A DNA stretch of 64,000 bases from Silene latifolia (GCF_048544455.1 NC_133534.1:120738269-120802268), one strand, 5' to 3'. Shown: positions 1 to 11,725, counted from the first letter of the stretch. The notes: a model not told the origin generated them from the letters alone. Translations and numbers: made by a program.

Positions 1-145
1 TAGCTTCCACCATAAGAATAGGAGTTTCTTGAATTTCCATTCTTGCTTGTTGAACCACCAAAGCTTTTGAGGCTTGAAGTGCTTATTGCCTTTTGGAAAG
101 GTTTGGTTTTGTAGGTGCCTTGCTTCCACCTTTGGTCCTAGCCAT
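1..145 (-). pseudogene. ATHILA-type ORF2, 5' end (copy 1), cut by window edge
   Basis: The ATG is at 145-143 on the minus strand and the frame runs off the window start. The first residues are basic (MARTKGGSK...) and match the start of the better preserved copy at 20681 nearly base for base. A premature TAA lies at 83-85, where the other copy reads CAA (Gln), so this copy is broken after about 20 codons. The family is named from the downstream part visible in the other copy. This is the second ORF of an Athila-like LTR retrotransposon; its function in such elements is not settled. Confidence 0.75.
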
Positions 146-424
146 TGTTCTTCTCCTTGTATGTATCAACAACCAAAAATTTGCTTGAATTGTTGTGTAA
201 TCCTCAAGTTTCAATAAAACCCAAATCGATTTAGGATTTTTGAATTTTGCCCTCTATCCTAGAAAATCGATTCAAACTTTGAGGATTTTGATGTTTAGAT
301 GGGTTTTTGTTGATAAAGGAGTGATTGTTTTTGGGTTTTGAGGGAGTTTGGAAGTGTGTTTGTGTTTTGAATGGGTGAAATAAATTGGGAAAGAGGGGTT
401 TTAAACCCGTAATTTTGAATTTCA
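146..424 (-). promoter_or_regulatory. Leader and TATA-like box of ORF2 (copy 1)
   Basis: This is the AT-rich stretch between the motif array at 425 and the ORF2 start at 145. A TTTAAAA box on the minus strand sits near 397-403, about 25 bases from the array edge. The equivalent box is present near 21008-21014 in copy 2 and as CTATAAAA at 56433 in the plus-strand relative. I infer a promoter and untranslated leader for ORF2. No convincing coding frame is present. Confidence 0.45.
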
Positions 425-835
425 GCAGGGGAGACGAGCGTCTGTAGGTCGGGACGCTCAGATTCTTTGTCAACGAGTTTGAGAAATTGCAACCTGAGCT
501 GAGACGAGCGTCTTCAGCAGGAGACGAGCGTCTTTCTGAAGGGAGACGAGCGTCTTTCTGAAAGGAGACGAGCGGATTCTTTTGAGGACGCTCGGATTCT
601 TGGTCAGGGAGAAATCCCAGATTTTAATAGAAGCAGGACGAGCGGATCTTCACTGAGATGAGCGTCTTGGTTGAGACGAGGGGATTCCTTTAGGAGACGC
701 TCGGATCTTCAGTCAGAAATTTTTTTTCTTTTCCAGCTCTCTCAGGACGAGCGTTTTTCTCACATGATTCTCGGATTGCAGCCAAGATGAGCGGATTTCT
801 CACGAGACACTCAGATTTCCCCTGTGCCTAACGGA
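425..835. repeat. Dyad-motif array (internal, copy 1)
   Basis: This is a degenerate array of short CpG-rich motifs of the type GACGAGCGTCTT and GACGCTCGGATT, in both orientations and 20-40 bases apart. It is homologous to the array at 21040-21425 and similar to arrays in the LTRs. Several copies have lost CpG (for example gatgag for gacgag), as expected from cytosine deamination. Confidence 0.8.
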
Positions 836-1154
836 TTTTGTTCCACCCGTGGGTATTCATAACCCAAGTCATTCCGTCTTCGTTCCTTTGATCTTTATTG
901 TAGGGGCACTACGAAGGCTTGGATAGCCTAGGTAATTGCTATCCCCACACTATGTCAAAACACTACACATCAATAAACATATAAGTCCCCCCCTCACTTT
1001 CTCTCAAAATGATAATCTTGATCAAAGCATAAAAACATAAATCCAAAATTGACAAAAATGCAATACAATAAGTAAAACGCAAGTTAAGGGGTTAGGATAT
1101 TTACAAATGGTGGTTTAGGGAGGAATCCACTAAACTTCACTCATGTATAAGATG
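836..1154. other. Non-coding spacer of Athila-like copy 1
   Basis: This spacer lies between the end of the gag-protease frame and the motif array. It matches 21426-21743 of copy 2 closely. I see no ORF, RNA gene or structured motif in it. Confidence 0.6.
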
Positions 1155-3970
1155 TCAAGGAGGCATAGCCAAGGTGTTGTTGATGTTGCTCAACACCTTG
1201 AAGAAGTAATCGAAGGCTTGTTCATTGTCATTATAAAGATATTCAATAGACCTTTGCATATGTTGTTCTTCATTGTGGTGACTTGAGTTAGCATTGTCAC
1301 CAAAGCCTTGGTCTTGGGTCATAGCAATACCAATATAAGGGTTGACTAACCCTTCAAACTCATCACCCTATAGACCACATACTTCAATAGCTTGCTTTCC
1401 AATAGTATCATGAGTTGATGAGAACAACTCCTCTTCTTTCTTGTCATTATGGCCAATGAGGCCTTCTTCTTCTCTTGTCATGAGTGGTGGTGAGCTATTC
1501 AAGCTCTCATTCTTGTTGAAACATTCTTGATCTTTGGATGAAGCATCTTGGAGATTATCCACTTTCTTCTCCCATATAGGCGGTGATTCTTTACCCATAG
1601 CTTGTCCTTTGCATTAAGGTGTCAACTTCTTCCTATCACTTTATCGGCTATAATGATCAACCATGAAATATGGCTCATGTAAGCGGGGAGCTCTCATTGT
1701 CTTGTCAAGATTAAAAGTGATTGTTTCATCTCCCACTTCAAGTGTGAGCTCTCCATGTTTCACGTCAATCACTGCTCCCGCGGTGTGTAAGAAAGGTCTT
1801 CCTCAAATGATAGGAATGTTGGAGTCTTCCTCCATGTCAACAATAACAAAGTCCACCGGGATGAAGAACTTGCCAATTCTTACCGGCACATCCTCCCATA
1901 CCCCTAAAGGTGTCTTCGTTGATTAATCCGCCATTTGAAGTGTGATATTAGTGCACTTGAGCTCTCCCATTCCTAGCCTTTTGCACATCGAGTATGGCAT
2001 GACACTCACACTTGCCCCAAGGTCACATAGAGCTTTGTTGATCGTAGTGTCGCCAATGATGCATGGAATAGAGAAACTTCCCGGATCCTTTAGTTTTGGA
2101 GGTGAACTTCCTTGTAGGATGGCGCTACTCACCTTGGTGAACGCAATAGTCTCTAGCTTCCGGATGGATTTCTTCTTTGTAAGAATCTCTTTCATGTATT
2201 TCGCAGAGGCCGAAATATGGTTAATCAATTCGGTGAATGGGATTGAGACTTCGAAGTTCTTAACAATCTCCATGAACTTTCAAAATTGTTCATCGAACTT
2301 AGGCTTAGCTTGATGACTTGGAAATGGAAGCCTAATCACAATAGGCTCTTTCTCCTTAGCCTTCTCTTCATTCTTCTTTGAAACTTCTTGAATGCTGGTG
2401 GGTTCTTCTTCTTTCTTAGAGTCTTCAACTCTTTCCTTGTCACTAGCATTCACAACATCTTCATCAATGGGACTCTTAGGCCCTTCATACCTTGTACCAC
2501 TCCTCAAATGGATGGCATTCATCGACTCCTATCTTTGGGGATTACCTTGAGGTGGTAATTGCCCCTTTTGTCTTTGAGAACTGGAAAATGCTAATTGAGA
2601 CATTTAGGTGTCCAACATCTTTGTGTGAGCTAGTATGTTGTTAATGGTGATGTCTTTTGCTTGGCTGTCCTTTTGCATTTGAGTGAAAAACTCTTGTTGG
2701 TTCTTTTGCATTTGGAGGACCGCTTTTTGAACATGAAAACCTTGGTCATTTGTTTGATTGTATGGAGGTTGATTTTGATAACTTTGGTTTTGATTGTAAA
2801 AGGGTCTTTGAGCTTGGTTTCTCATTGGAGGTGGGGTGTATGTTGGAGGATTTTGAACATTTTGACTTTTGTATGAGAGATTGGGGTGGAATTTGGTGTT
2901 TTCATTGTAATAGTTGGAATAAGGGGTGCCGCTCTTGTATACTTGGATATCATTCACTTGTTCACCTACATTAACTTTGGTCATGTCCCAAAGTTCCACA
3001 ACTCTCACATACTCCACTTGGAATTGATGATGATGCTACCATAACATTAACATGTTGCTTTGGTGATTTGGAGGCCTCTTCAAGTTTAGCCATGGCCTTC
3101 TCAAACTTCAAATTATTGGTGTCAATATGAGTCCTAACTTGAGCACCCAATTGAGTAATGGAGTCCACCTCATGCTTTCCTCCTCTAGTAGCCTTTTGAG
3201 GTATACTATATTGTGAGTTATGGACCGCCATTTCTTCAATCTTGTTCCATGTTTGATTGTCATCAACTTCGGTAAACATATCATTTGATCACATATTGAG
3301 AATGTTCCGGGAGTCTTCATATAGACCATTCCAAATTGTTGTACAAGAAACCACTCGCTAAGTCGATGGTGTGGACAAGATCAACAAGTGTCCTTGAATC
3401 TCTCCCATGCTTCATACAAATATTCCTCATCCCTTTGTTTGAACCCGGTGATTTGGGCTCTCAACATGTTAGTCTTCTCCGGTTTGAGAAATCAAATAAA
3501 AAGGAAATCAAATAAAAAGGAAATAAGACCCATCGAATTTGGTCTTGAGTAACTCCGGTTTGAGAAATCGCATCACAATAGTCACAAAAAGTCTCCATAT
3601 GAGAATGAGGGTCTTCAGTAGGCATCCCTCCAAATTGACTTCTCTCAACCAATTATATAAATCCGTATTTGGCAATGAAATTACCGGTTAAATGTTGTGG
3701 TGTAGGAGTACCATTTGGTAGGTTCTCCTCGGTTGGTACGGAATGTGATGAAAATGTAGGCATTATGGGTTGATTTTGTGGTGGGTTTTGTATTGGGTTA
3801 TCCTCTCCTTATCTTGCAAAAGGGTTGATGAACTCAATGTTATTTGGTTGAATGTCCACAATCTCACCAATACCTCTCAAAGTATTTCTAGCAAGTCATC
3901 TATTGTTGGTCAAAGTTCTTTCAATTTCAAGATCAATGGGTAACAAGTTACCTTGTGATCTCCTAGACAT
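1155..3970 (-). pseudogene. gag-pro: Athila-like gag-protease polyprotein, copy 1, degraded
   Basis: The ATG at 3970-3968 is followed by a Ty3/gypsy gag capsid region (around 3200-3660, motifs PHSHM and IRWVLFPF), a coiled linker (around 2600-2800, repeated QMQK) and a retropepsin-like segment near 1980-2080 with the active-site type CDLGASVSVMP. The frame ends at the TGA at 1155-1157, by comparison with copy 2. It is broken by several nonsense changes, including a TAA where the related copy reads CAA just before the MVERSQFGG segment, and a stop after LQMAD near 1923. A stretch of about 100 bases equivalent to 32863-32965 is missing and replaced by filler. There is no reverse transcriptase or integrase after the protease. 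This would be the structural polyprotein of a non-autonomous element. Confidence 0.8.
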
Positions 3971-4088
3971 GCAAAATATCAAACAACTTGAAAACAATTA
4001 GAACAAACCTTGAGGAGATTGACTTCCCCAAGGTAAAGAAAGACACAACTAAAAATAATTCAAAGAAAATCAAATCAAGTTAACACTG

Positions 4089-4106
4089 TCCCCGGCAACG
4101 GCGCCA
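4089..4106 (-). promoter_or_regulatory. Primer binding site, tRNA-Asp type
   Basis: The minus strand reads TGGCGCCGTTGCCGGGGA, which matches the complement of the 3' end of plant tRNA-Asp(GUC). This is the usual primer of Athila elements. It lies 7 bases from the LTR edge and about 120 bases upstream of the gag ATG. Confidence 0.9.
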
Positions 4107-4113
4107 TTTTTGG

Positions 4114-5295
4114 TGTTGTTGTAAAACTCGTTGAAAAAGTTACCCAACCAAAACAATATTTATAACTTCACAAACTACTCTTAGTAAAGAGTCAAGTAAA
4201 GGTCGGATCCCAAGGGACGGGTATTGATGTAGGATTTTCAATTGTAAATGGTCGTGTCTTAGGGTGTCACAATTTGGAGTTGAGATAGGAGATCAATTAA
4301 AACTAATCAACAATAAAAACAAAACAAGGTAGATAAAATGAAGGTGTAAACAATTGATTAAAAGCACTAGGGTATCATGGGTTCATAGGGGAATACATGG
4401 GAGTTGATCAGACAAACATGTTCTCAAATTATAAGCAAGCAATTATTGTTGTGATGAGATCGAGTTAGTTTATATCTTACAATCCCTAAGAAGGTTTGGG
4501 TCCCGGAGCCGAATCGATTAGATTGTATAACACCTACAAGTCGACTTAATCCTCCCCATTCAACATTATGCATGGTCTAATGAGACTCGAGTTGGTTTAT
4601 GTCTTACAAGTCTCATTGAAAAGATAGGTGATGGGTAAAAAAATGCAAGGATTCATAGGCTCGCATTTCATCAAACATAACATGTGCATAAGTTGAAATC
4701 ACAACAAGCAAGTAAATAAATTACGTGAACATATTAGATTAAGCATGAATCATTCCCTATGTTGGTTTCCCCTAATTACCCATTAACCCTAGCTAATAAA
4801 ACTACTCACTCATGCTCAAGTTTAACATGCTAACACGGTTGTCAATCACATTAACAAGGCAAAACATGATGAATGAATGAAAATGATTAACAATAATTAA
4901 AGTAAGGATTAAGAGAATTATACCTATGGAGATTCCAAAATAATAATGCAAAGAATAATAGAAGTACTTGATGATTGATGGAGATTGTCAATCTCCCAAT
5001 AAACCCAAATGATCTTCTAATTACCCAAAATAAATGATGAACAATAGAGAAATTAAGGAAAGATTAAGTATTGAGATTTGTATTAAGACTAGATTAAGAG
5101 TTGATTATAAGATTAAGATGAGATTAATAATTGATTAAAACTTGATTAAGAGAGTATTAAGATTGCGTGCTAATCTACGTAGTACAAAGGGGTATTTATA
5201 CTAAAGATTAGGTATAAAGATTAGGGTTACTAAGGGCTTAAATGACTATTAAGACCCTTAAGAAAAGTTCAGGAAGTGCTCCTCTCCAGGGAGAT
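4114..5295 (-). repeat. LTR A, segment next to PBS (interrupted by CACTA element)
   Basis: This is a long terminal repeat of an Athila-like element on the minus strand, continuing at 16521-17061 (about 1.72 kb in all). Its edge TGTTGTTG... at 4114 faces the PBS and the other edge is ...GTCACATCA at 17061. The first part is repeated at 33565-33888. A TATA-like box TATTTATA lies near 5193-5200. The LTR serves both as 3' LTR of the unit at 17062-33557 and as 5' LTR of the unit at 1-4106. Confidence 0.85.
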
Positions 5296-5775
5296 CACTA
5301 CTACAGATACAGGCTATAACAACGGGTAAAAACCGTTGTTAAAACAAAAAGCGGACTTTGTTAAAGCGGTCGTTGTAAAAGGTATTTACAACGGTTAGGT
5401 TATTTACTAAAACCGTTGTGGAAATTATTCACAACGGTTAAAAGCCGTTGTTGTTGCGAGTAAGTCGTTGTTGAAAGTTTGACAAAATTTTGGTGGGAAA
5501 GATATAACAACGGTTATAATATAAAAAACCGTTGTTGTATCTTTCCCACAAAAATTGTGAAGACTTTTAACAACGGGTATACGAAACATAACCGTTGTTG
5601 AAACTATTAGTAACAACGGTTCTTCTTTTAAAACCTGTTGTTGAATATTATGCGCGGGGTATTTGTGAAAGTTATTTACAAGGGTTCTTCTTTTAAAACC
5701 TGTTGTTGAATATTATGCGCTGGTATTTGTGAAAGGTATTTACAACGGTTTTTTTAGTAACCGTTTTTATTAAGG
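5296..5775. repeat. CACTA left terminal inverted repeat and subterminal repeats
   Basis: CACTACTACA is followed by about a dozen copies of ACAACGG(T/G)T and its complement AACCGTTGT, mostly arranged as inverted pairs 10-25 bases apart. In En/Spm elements such subterminal repeats bind the TNPA-type protein; that role is inferred here. Confidence 0.9.
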
Positions 5776-6049
5776 CATATATCAACAGCAGTATAAATCA
5801 CAGCTGGGTTCATCAGAACTCAATAGATACAATTCAACCACAACAGCAGCATCATACTTACAATTTGTTTCACTTTCAGATTAATTCATACTAACAATTT
5901 GATCACTTTACATGAACTAAGATTCCTAAAACTGTGCATCCCCCTAGCTCTATCTACAAATATCATTCCCTAACTTCAACAAAAAATTTACTAAGCTGAT
6001 CTAAGCTCTAAGTATCATGCATTTAGTCTTCCTTGCAATGTTCTAAGAC
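5776..6049. other. Non-coding 3' flank of the TNPA/ULP1 gene
   Basis: AT-rich sequence between the left subterminal repeats and the stop codon of the TNPA/ULP1 gene, presumably its 3' untranslated region. I see no ORF in it. Confidence 0.5.
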
Positions 6050-9000
6050 CTATTTGCCCAACAAGTCCCTTACCTCGTGTATTTGGTGCCTTTTGTACTC
6101 AGGTACTTGTGGCGCGTTGATTACATACCGCGGAAAAAACAAAGACAAGACATTATTGATTGACGGCAGCATTAGTGTTGTTCATTAGTGTAACAACATA
6201 CATCATTCAGCATAGCAACATCATGGTATAGCAGCAAGCAAGAAAACATCAGCTCTAATTCAAAAAAAGTAATAAAAACATTATTAAATTACTAACCTTT
6301 TCTGGAATAAGGATATATCCTCGCGTAATAACCTCCAACATGAACCGACAAACGTAGTATCCACATTGTATGCTATCCGACTGGTGAGGGACCTATTATT
6401 ACATAAAAAACGAAGAGACGAGAAGGCCCACATCAGAATCTTGCACTTTAGGTATTGTATTTGCGCACGTATTATTATTAAAGACAGATTTTTGCACTTA
6501 AGGTATTGTATTTGAGCACGTACCCCTTTTATCGTAATAAAAGTAGGGCCATCATCAGAATCTTTCGTGGGTTGATCCTCGTTAGCTCTTTTCTTTTCAA
6601 AGGCCATTTTTTTATAAAAAAAAAGGAGGCAGAAACTCATATTTTTGGGGCAAAACTGAGCTTTTTGCTATAAATAAAAATTGAAACTTAATGTTAGTAT
6701 AAATAAATCAGTATTATAAACTTACTTAATAATCAAGCCCTTAAAGGTCTCCTACATCAAGAGACATCATCATTATTAACAAGTACATATATTAGTTTTG
6801 AAAATGCAATTGTAGGTGGAATCATAATATTAATTTGTTTATTACCCGATTTCATTATAAGGGGCAAAAATGAGCTTTTTGTTTGTCGCCAATTCCCGAG
6901 CAATATAATCCACCCGATCTTCGTACGAAATCAAATTGATATGCATAGATAAAATATAGGGGCACAGGAATCCGTATAGATCGCATGGAATCTTGTTCTC
7001 GGGGATCACTCTCGATTTCAAGAACCTACATTATTGCGGTATTAATTCCGGTATTTAAAACACTATCTAATCAGAATATGAATTGATTTATTAAGAAACA
7101 TACTTCATCCAAACAAATAGGTGTTGGACATCAATCTTGAGAAGGCCAGCCCAAATGGCTAGCAGCTCCCATGACAAAATTACTTCGCGCTCAATCCCTA
7201 AAATATCCTCTTCGAGCGAAATAATTATCAATTGCTCGTTTGCTATGCGACTGCTAGCCTCCATATACAGTTCCCTCATCGTCAGCGTTCTTACTTTTTG
7301 CATGTATTCGCTCCCACAAAAATTAGTGGAGGTTATACTCCTAACATCTTTCAGTTCGGGGAAATAATGCTTTTCTCTTTTTGTGCTACTACCAGCCTAT
7401 ACATCTAGATAAATAAAATAATAAAAAATCCAAAGGTAACATATCCTAGTTGGAGTAATAAAAATAAAAGAGTACTTAACTAAATACCTCATCAACCTGC
7501 TCTTTCAATGATGAGGCAGTAGTAGGCATGTCTGGGGACTTAGGCTTATCCGTCTTTTTTGTCCCCTACACAAAATTTCCATGTTTTTTAGAAATACAGA
7601 AAAAATATAAATAAAGGGAGGTTTTTAAAAAAATGGAGAAGTTAATTAAATACCTCATCAAGTTGTTGTTTCGACGAGGTAGTTGGCATATCTGGAGACT
7701 TAGGCTTATCCGTCTTTTTTGTCCCCTACACAAAATTTCCATGCTTTTTAGAAATACAGAAAAAATATAAATAAAGAGAGGTTTTAAAAATAATGGAGAA
7801 GTTAATTAAATACCTCATCAAGTTGTTGTTTCGACGAGGTAGTTGGCATGTCTGGGGACTTACGCTTATCCGTCTTTTTTGTCCCCTACACAAAACTTCC
7901 ATGCTTTTTAGAAATACAGAAAAAATATAAATAAACAGAGGTTTTTAAAAAAATGGAGAAGTTAATTAAATACCTCATCAAGTTGTTGTTTCGACGAGGT
8001 AGTTGGCATGTCTGGGGACTTAGGCTTATCCGTCTTTTTTGTCCCCTACACAAAATTTCCATGCTTTTTAGAAATACAGAAAAAATACAAATAAAGAGAG
8101 GTTTTTAAAAAAATGGAGAAGTTAATTAAATACCTCATCAAGTTGTTGTTTCGACGAGGTAGTTGGCATGTCTGGGGACTTAGGCTTATCCGGCTTAACC
8201 GTGTTTATTGTTCCCTACAAAAAAAAAAATTACATATAAATTTAACATATAAAAACATTTAACATATAAAAATTTAACATATAAAGGTATTTTTCTAACC
8301 CCAACTGCTTTCGGTTGAGGCGGAGACGAACGAGCCAGGAAGATGTGAGAAATAGGCCATTGGATGAAACTTCCAACCGCATCTGCCAGAATGGTAATGT
8401 CGTCACGAACTGGGACGGGCAGTTGAAATTTTTCATGGCCTTCAAAGACTTGAGTTATCTCCACTTTTCTATGATTCGGCAAAAGTGGTACGCCATGAAC
8501 CAATAAAGTTTCTACTGATTTGGTGGGCAAGTCTGCGAGACCCCGGCCAACACGCACAGGTTTCGCGGATTTAAGGTCGGTAAGAATAGCTACCTTCCTG
8601 TTTATGGCCTGAAGAATACACATACATTATATATTATATCCCAAAATTTAATAGAATTCATATAAATTTCACTAAAGACTTCATGCGAGCGTTTAAAACG
8701 GGAACGATTTGAAGGAGATGTATGCTGCTGTTTTTCATCAGCCGTCTTCTCAAGTTGCATCCCCTGAGTATTGTCAGCTGTGGCGGATCACTCAAGTTGC
8801 ATCCCCTTTTCAGACTCATTTACCTAATAAAATTAACCAATGGCACGATGTCAGAAGTTATAGCATTAGAGCTGGCAGGGAACACACCCCCTGATCTTAC
8901 CCAAAAAAAAGAAAAGAAAAATAAGGAAGTCATATATTTACCTTATCGGCTTTAATTGTTAAAACTTCAGAAGCAGTAGGTACCTGATCTTCCCGAATCT

Positions 9001-10525
9001 CGTTGACCGATACTTCCTCCTCGTGTATTGCCAAGGTAGTAGTGTTCTCGGCCTCTTGACCAATCCGTTGTACCTTACCCCCTTTAATGACATCCTCCAT
9101 CATCTTCAATTCTTCTTCGGAAGGCTTGCCTCAAGAATTCATCTTTAGTATCACGGATGCCAATAACTGAATCTGCGTGCCAAAAATGTAATGTTTAAGA
9201 AATTTGTTTAAAACAATAACATGTGAACTTAAATGAAAATAATAGAATAAATGGTACCATGTCAGCCTTCTCAGCTTTAGCCTTCCTTTTCTTCTTTTTC
9301 GAGTCAGTTGTCCCATAATATTTCGTGACTCCAACATGTAACGGGACGCTCCTCAATCGACCTGGAAGTTCGGGTCGGCCGATCGCTCTAGCAAGAACGT
9401 CATCACGACCATTGGGAGTGAATTTCCCTTCTTGTACCTCCTTCAATACCTTCTCCTATAATATATTAAATAAACTTCAAATTATATTTGTGACTAAAAT
9501 AATAAAGTTAGTAATGAACTCGTCTTAATAAAATAATGCTTACTATGTTGGCCAACACTTCCTGATCATAATTGTCACACGGCCGGGATCCTTTAGGCGT
9601 GTGCCCTTCTTTATAAGTTACGTGCCGATTCAAGTCGGTCACTCCCTTTGACACCTACACATTAACATGGTAACAGTTATATATATAAATGTGTATCAAG
9701 TCCAAGTGTGAGTAAAAAAATCAAATAAACAGGGGATGCTACTTACGAGTTGGTCTTCTATCAATTTGTAACCGCCTCGAGAACCATACCATAACCCTTT
9801 CTTGCATGAAATGTTAGCATGATTTCTTTTTCTAACGACCTTCAAGTTATTTAAAAGCGCAAGTAGATGAGATAATAAAAAAATTATAGAGAACTCATTA
9901 ATTAAAAAAATGATAGGTAAATCATTAAAAGGCGAGGATACTTAACCTGAAACTTCTCACTAGCTCGAATCGCTTTGAAAATAGCCCATTTTTCCTGAGT
10001 GATGGTGGGACACTTGTTTGACGGTTGGCTCTTACGCATCTCCCCCGTCTTCTTGTCCACATACAACCAATACTTACCAACGTCACACTTCCACTGCCTT
10101 AAGACAGATCCTGCCTTCTTTATTAAATACTTATCATAACATTCGGCAATATCAAAGGCTTCCTGCATCATCATATCATTCAATTTACATAGCATTCAAT
10201 TTACCTCCAAAATAAAATGTTGTTTTGTTACATAAGTTATCATACCTTTATACGATCTAAGAGTAACTTCTCCAATACAAGATTCAAATTCCTCATTTCA
10301 TCTAAATGGATAGGCACAAAGTGTCTTGTTACAACTCCAATCCAAGTGGATAAATCCATCGCATTTGGACCACTAGGCAAACCCTTCTCGTTCCATGTTA
10401 TACTAAGCGGCTGTTTAGCCGCTATAGCTGCAAGGGCCGCAGGGCACTTCGTAGCACCCCTTCTCACCAGGCTTATTATCCCCAGGCTTATTATCCTTTT
10501 GACTTCTTTTCCGTTTTTTACCCAT
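6050..10525 (-). pseudogene. TNPA-like CACTA protein fused to ULP1-like (C48) protease domain, about 17 exons
   Basis: I modelled exons from splice sites: 10525-10246, 10162-9947, 9839-9747, 9654-9544, 9455-9258, 9172-8942, 8823-8680, 8608-8300, 8214-8134, 8045-7974, 7885-7814, 7725-7654, 7565-7488, 7396-7104, 7025-6846, an unresolved piece near 6400-6660, 6392-6297 and 6097-6050. The start MGKKRKRSQ is NLS-like. Exons 1-5 show the plant En/Spm Transposase_24 pattern (SGPNAMDLS..IGVVTRHFVPI; GRDDVLARAIGRPELPGR). Exon 8 resembles the TNP1/En/Spm C-terminal domain (LADAVGSFIQWP). The 3' exons resemble a ULP1 peptidase, with the catalytic-cysteine block QSDSIQCGYYVCRFMLEVI; I did not find the histidine block. 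Defects are a one-base frame problem in exon 1 and TGA codons at 9131-9133 and 8788-8790. Predicted role: binding subterminal repeats, with a deSUMOylase-like tail. Confidence 0.7.
7485..8217 (-). repeat. Five tandem exon-intron units of about 160 bases
   Basis: The units begin near 7485, 7651, 7811, 7971 and 8131 and are almost identical. Each holds one exon bounded by tgtag (acceptor) and GAG/gta (donor): 78, 72, 72, 72 and 81 bases, all multiples of three and in phase 0. Each exon encodes a Lys/Pro/Ser-rich segment ending in QLDE or QVDE. The array lies between the TNPA-like and ULP1-like parts and would lengthen a linker without breaking the frame. Confidence 0.85.
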
Positions 10526-10989
10526 GATAATCCTAAAACCCTAAATATGAATGAAATAGGAAATGAACAAAGACATGCAGAGTATCTAAAACCCTAAAGA
10601 GGAATAAAAATTTAAAACAACAGTTTGAGCTTCTAAAATCCTAAATCCTAATAAGAGGAATGAAGTAGATGATGCGGGATGATAAAGATAACAAAGAAGA
10701 CGAAAAACAAACAGATGAAAAACAAAAAAGATGATTTTAAAACCCTAATGACGAAACACAAAAGTGAACATACCTGATGATGATGATGATAAAGAGAACG
10801 AGAAAGATGATACGGGAAGGCGACGGAATCTGAGCGTCGGAAACTAGGCGACGGCCGGCAACGAGAATGTAGAAAGCGGGGGAGATGGAATAAACTCAGG
10901 ATACCAACGGTTGAACTTTTATGTGTGTTTGTGCTGTGTTTGTGTGGTATGTTGTATACCTGTATGTGTTTGTAAATTAGTTTTTTATT
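10526..10989 (-). promoter_or_regulatory. Leader region of the TNPA/ULP1 gene
   Basis: This stretch lies between the internal subterminal-type repeat cluster and the ATG at 10525. A donor-like ATCAG/GTATGTTC near 10766-10780 (minus) and an acceptor TTTTAG/GATTATC just before the ATG suggest a spliced 5' leader. A similar donor ATCAG/GTATATATG lies in front of TNP2 near 15975-15992. Confidence 0.45.
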
Positions 10990-11312
10990 AAGACAAACTA
11001 TTGACAACGGGTTCTTAGAACAAAACCGTTGTGATATGTTAATAACAACGGGTCAATAAAAGTCAACTGTTGTAATAAAGTTATGACAACGGTTAAAATA
11101 TACCCGTTGTAATATATTTTCACCCAATTTGCGCCAAAATGAAATGTATGTCTAAAAAAAGCAATGACAACGGGTAGAAGTACTACAACCGTTGTCACTT
11201 CCTATCTCATTTTTTTAATCTAATAAGACCAATAACAACGGTTCCTGTGTTATAACCCGTTTGTGAAAGTAATAACAACGGGTAATGTAGATATAACCGT
11301 TGTTATTGTTTA
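10990..11312. repeat. Internal copy of CACTA subterminal repeat cluster
   Basis: At least ten ACAACGG(T/G)T/AACCGTTGT motifs sit in inverted pairs, with the associated GCGCCAAA word near 11120, as also seen near 16268 at the right end. No CACTACTACA end is adjacent. It lies directly upstream of the TNPA/ULP1 gene. Confidence 0.85.
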
Positions 11313-11725
11313 ACTCTTTTTTTTTAATTACTGTAATTGCATTACAGTCCAAACCTGTAACAATACAGCAGCATCACAACTATAACAACAGAAATAGAAA
11401 CAGTAGAAGCACTATATACTGCAACATTAATCAGCAATTTCAACAACAGCATCCACATCTAATAATAAGATCAAGAAAATAAGACAACAACAACAGCATA
11501 CATACTGCATATCTACAGGATTTACCATGCCAAATTTGGGAATCTTTAACAATGACCATTGCTTCTATTGGCTTTTTAAAGCTACCAAAAGCTAAAGACA
11601 ACATACATACACTCCAGCAACACATCTCAAACTTGCTATAAATTCAGAAAAGAGGCATCCCATTAGCTCAGTATCCAATAGCTCCCCACAACTCACAAAT
11701 AAACCATCAAATTACTGGTCTGAAA
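11313..11725. other. Spacer upstream of the XS-like fragment
   Basis: CAA/CAG-rich, low-complexity AT-rich sequence with no supported coding frame. It may hold the transposon-host junction of the captured fragment, but I cannot place that junction. Confidence 0.4.

Noticed and set aside
425..835. CRISPR-like or satellite interpretation of the short motif arrays
   Set aside because: Spacing is irregular, motifs are in both orientations, and the arrays belong to LTR retrotransposons of a plant genome.
10648..11007. 119-codon minus-strand frame upstream of the TNPA/ULP1 gene
   Set aside because: Phe/His/Ser-rich reading of low-complexity leader sequence; no domain, and it overlaps the repeat cluster.
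11300..11330. A second complete CACTA element starting or ending near 11312
   Set aside because: No CACTACTACA or TGTAGTAGTG sequence and no target duplication there; kept only as a possible fusion relic.
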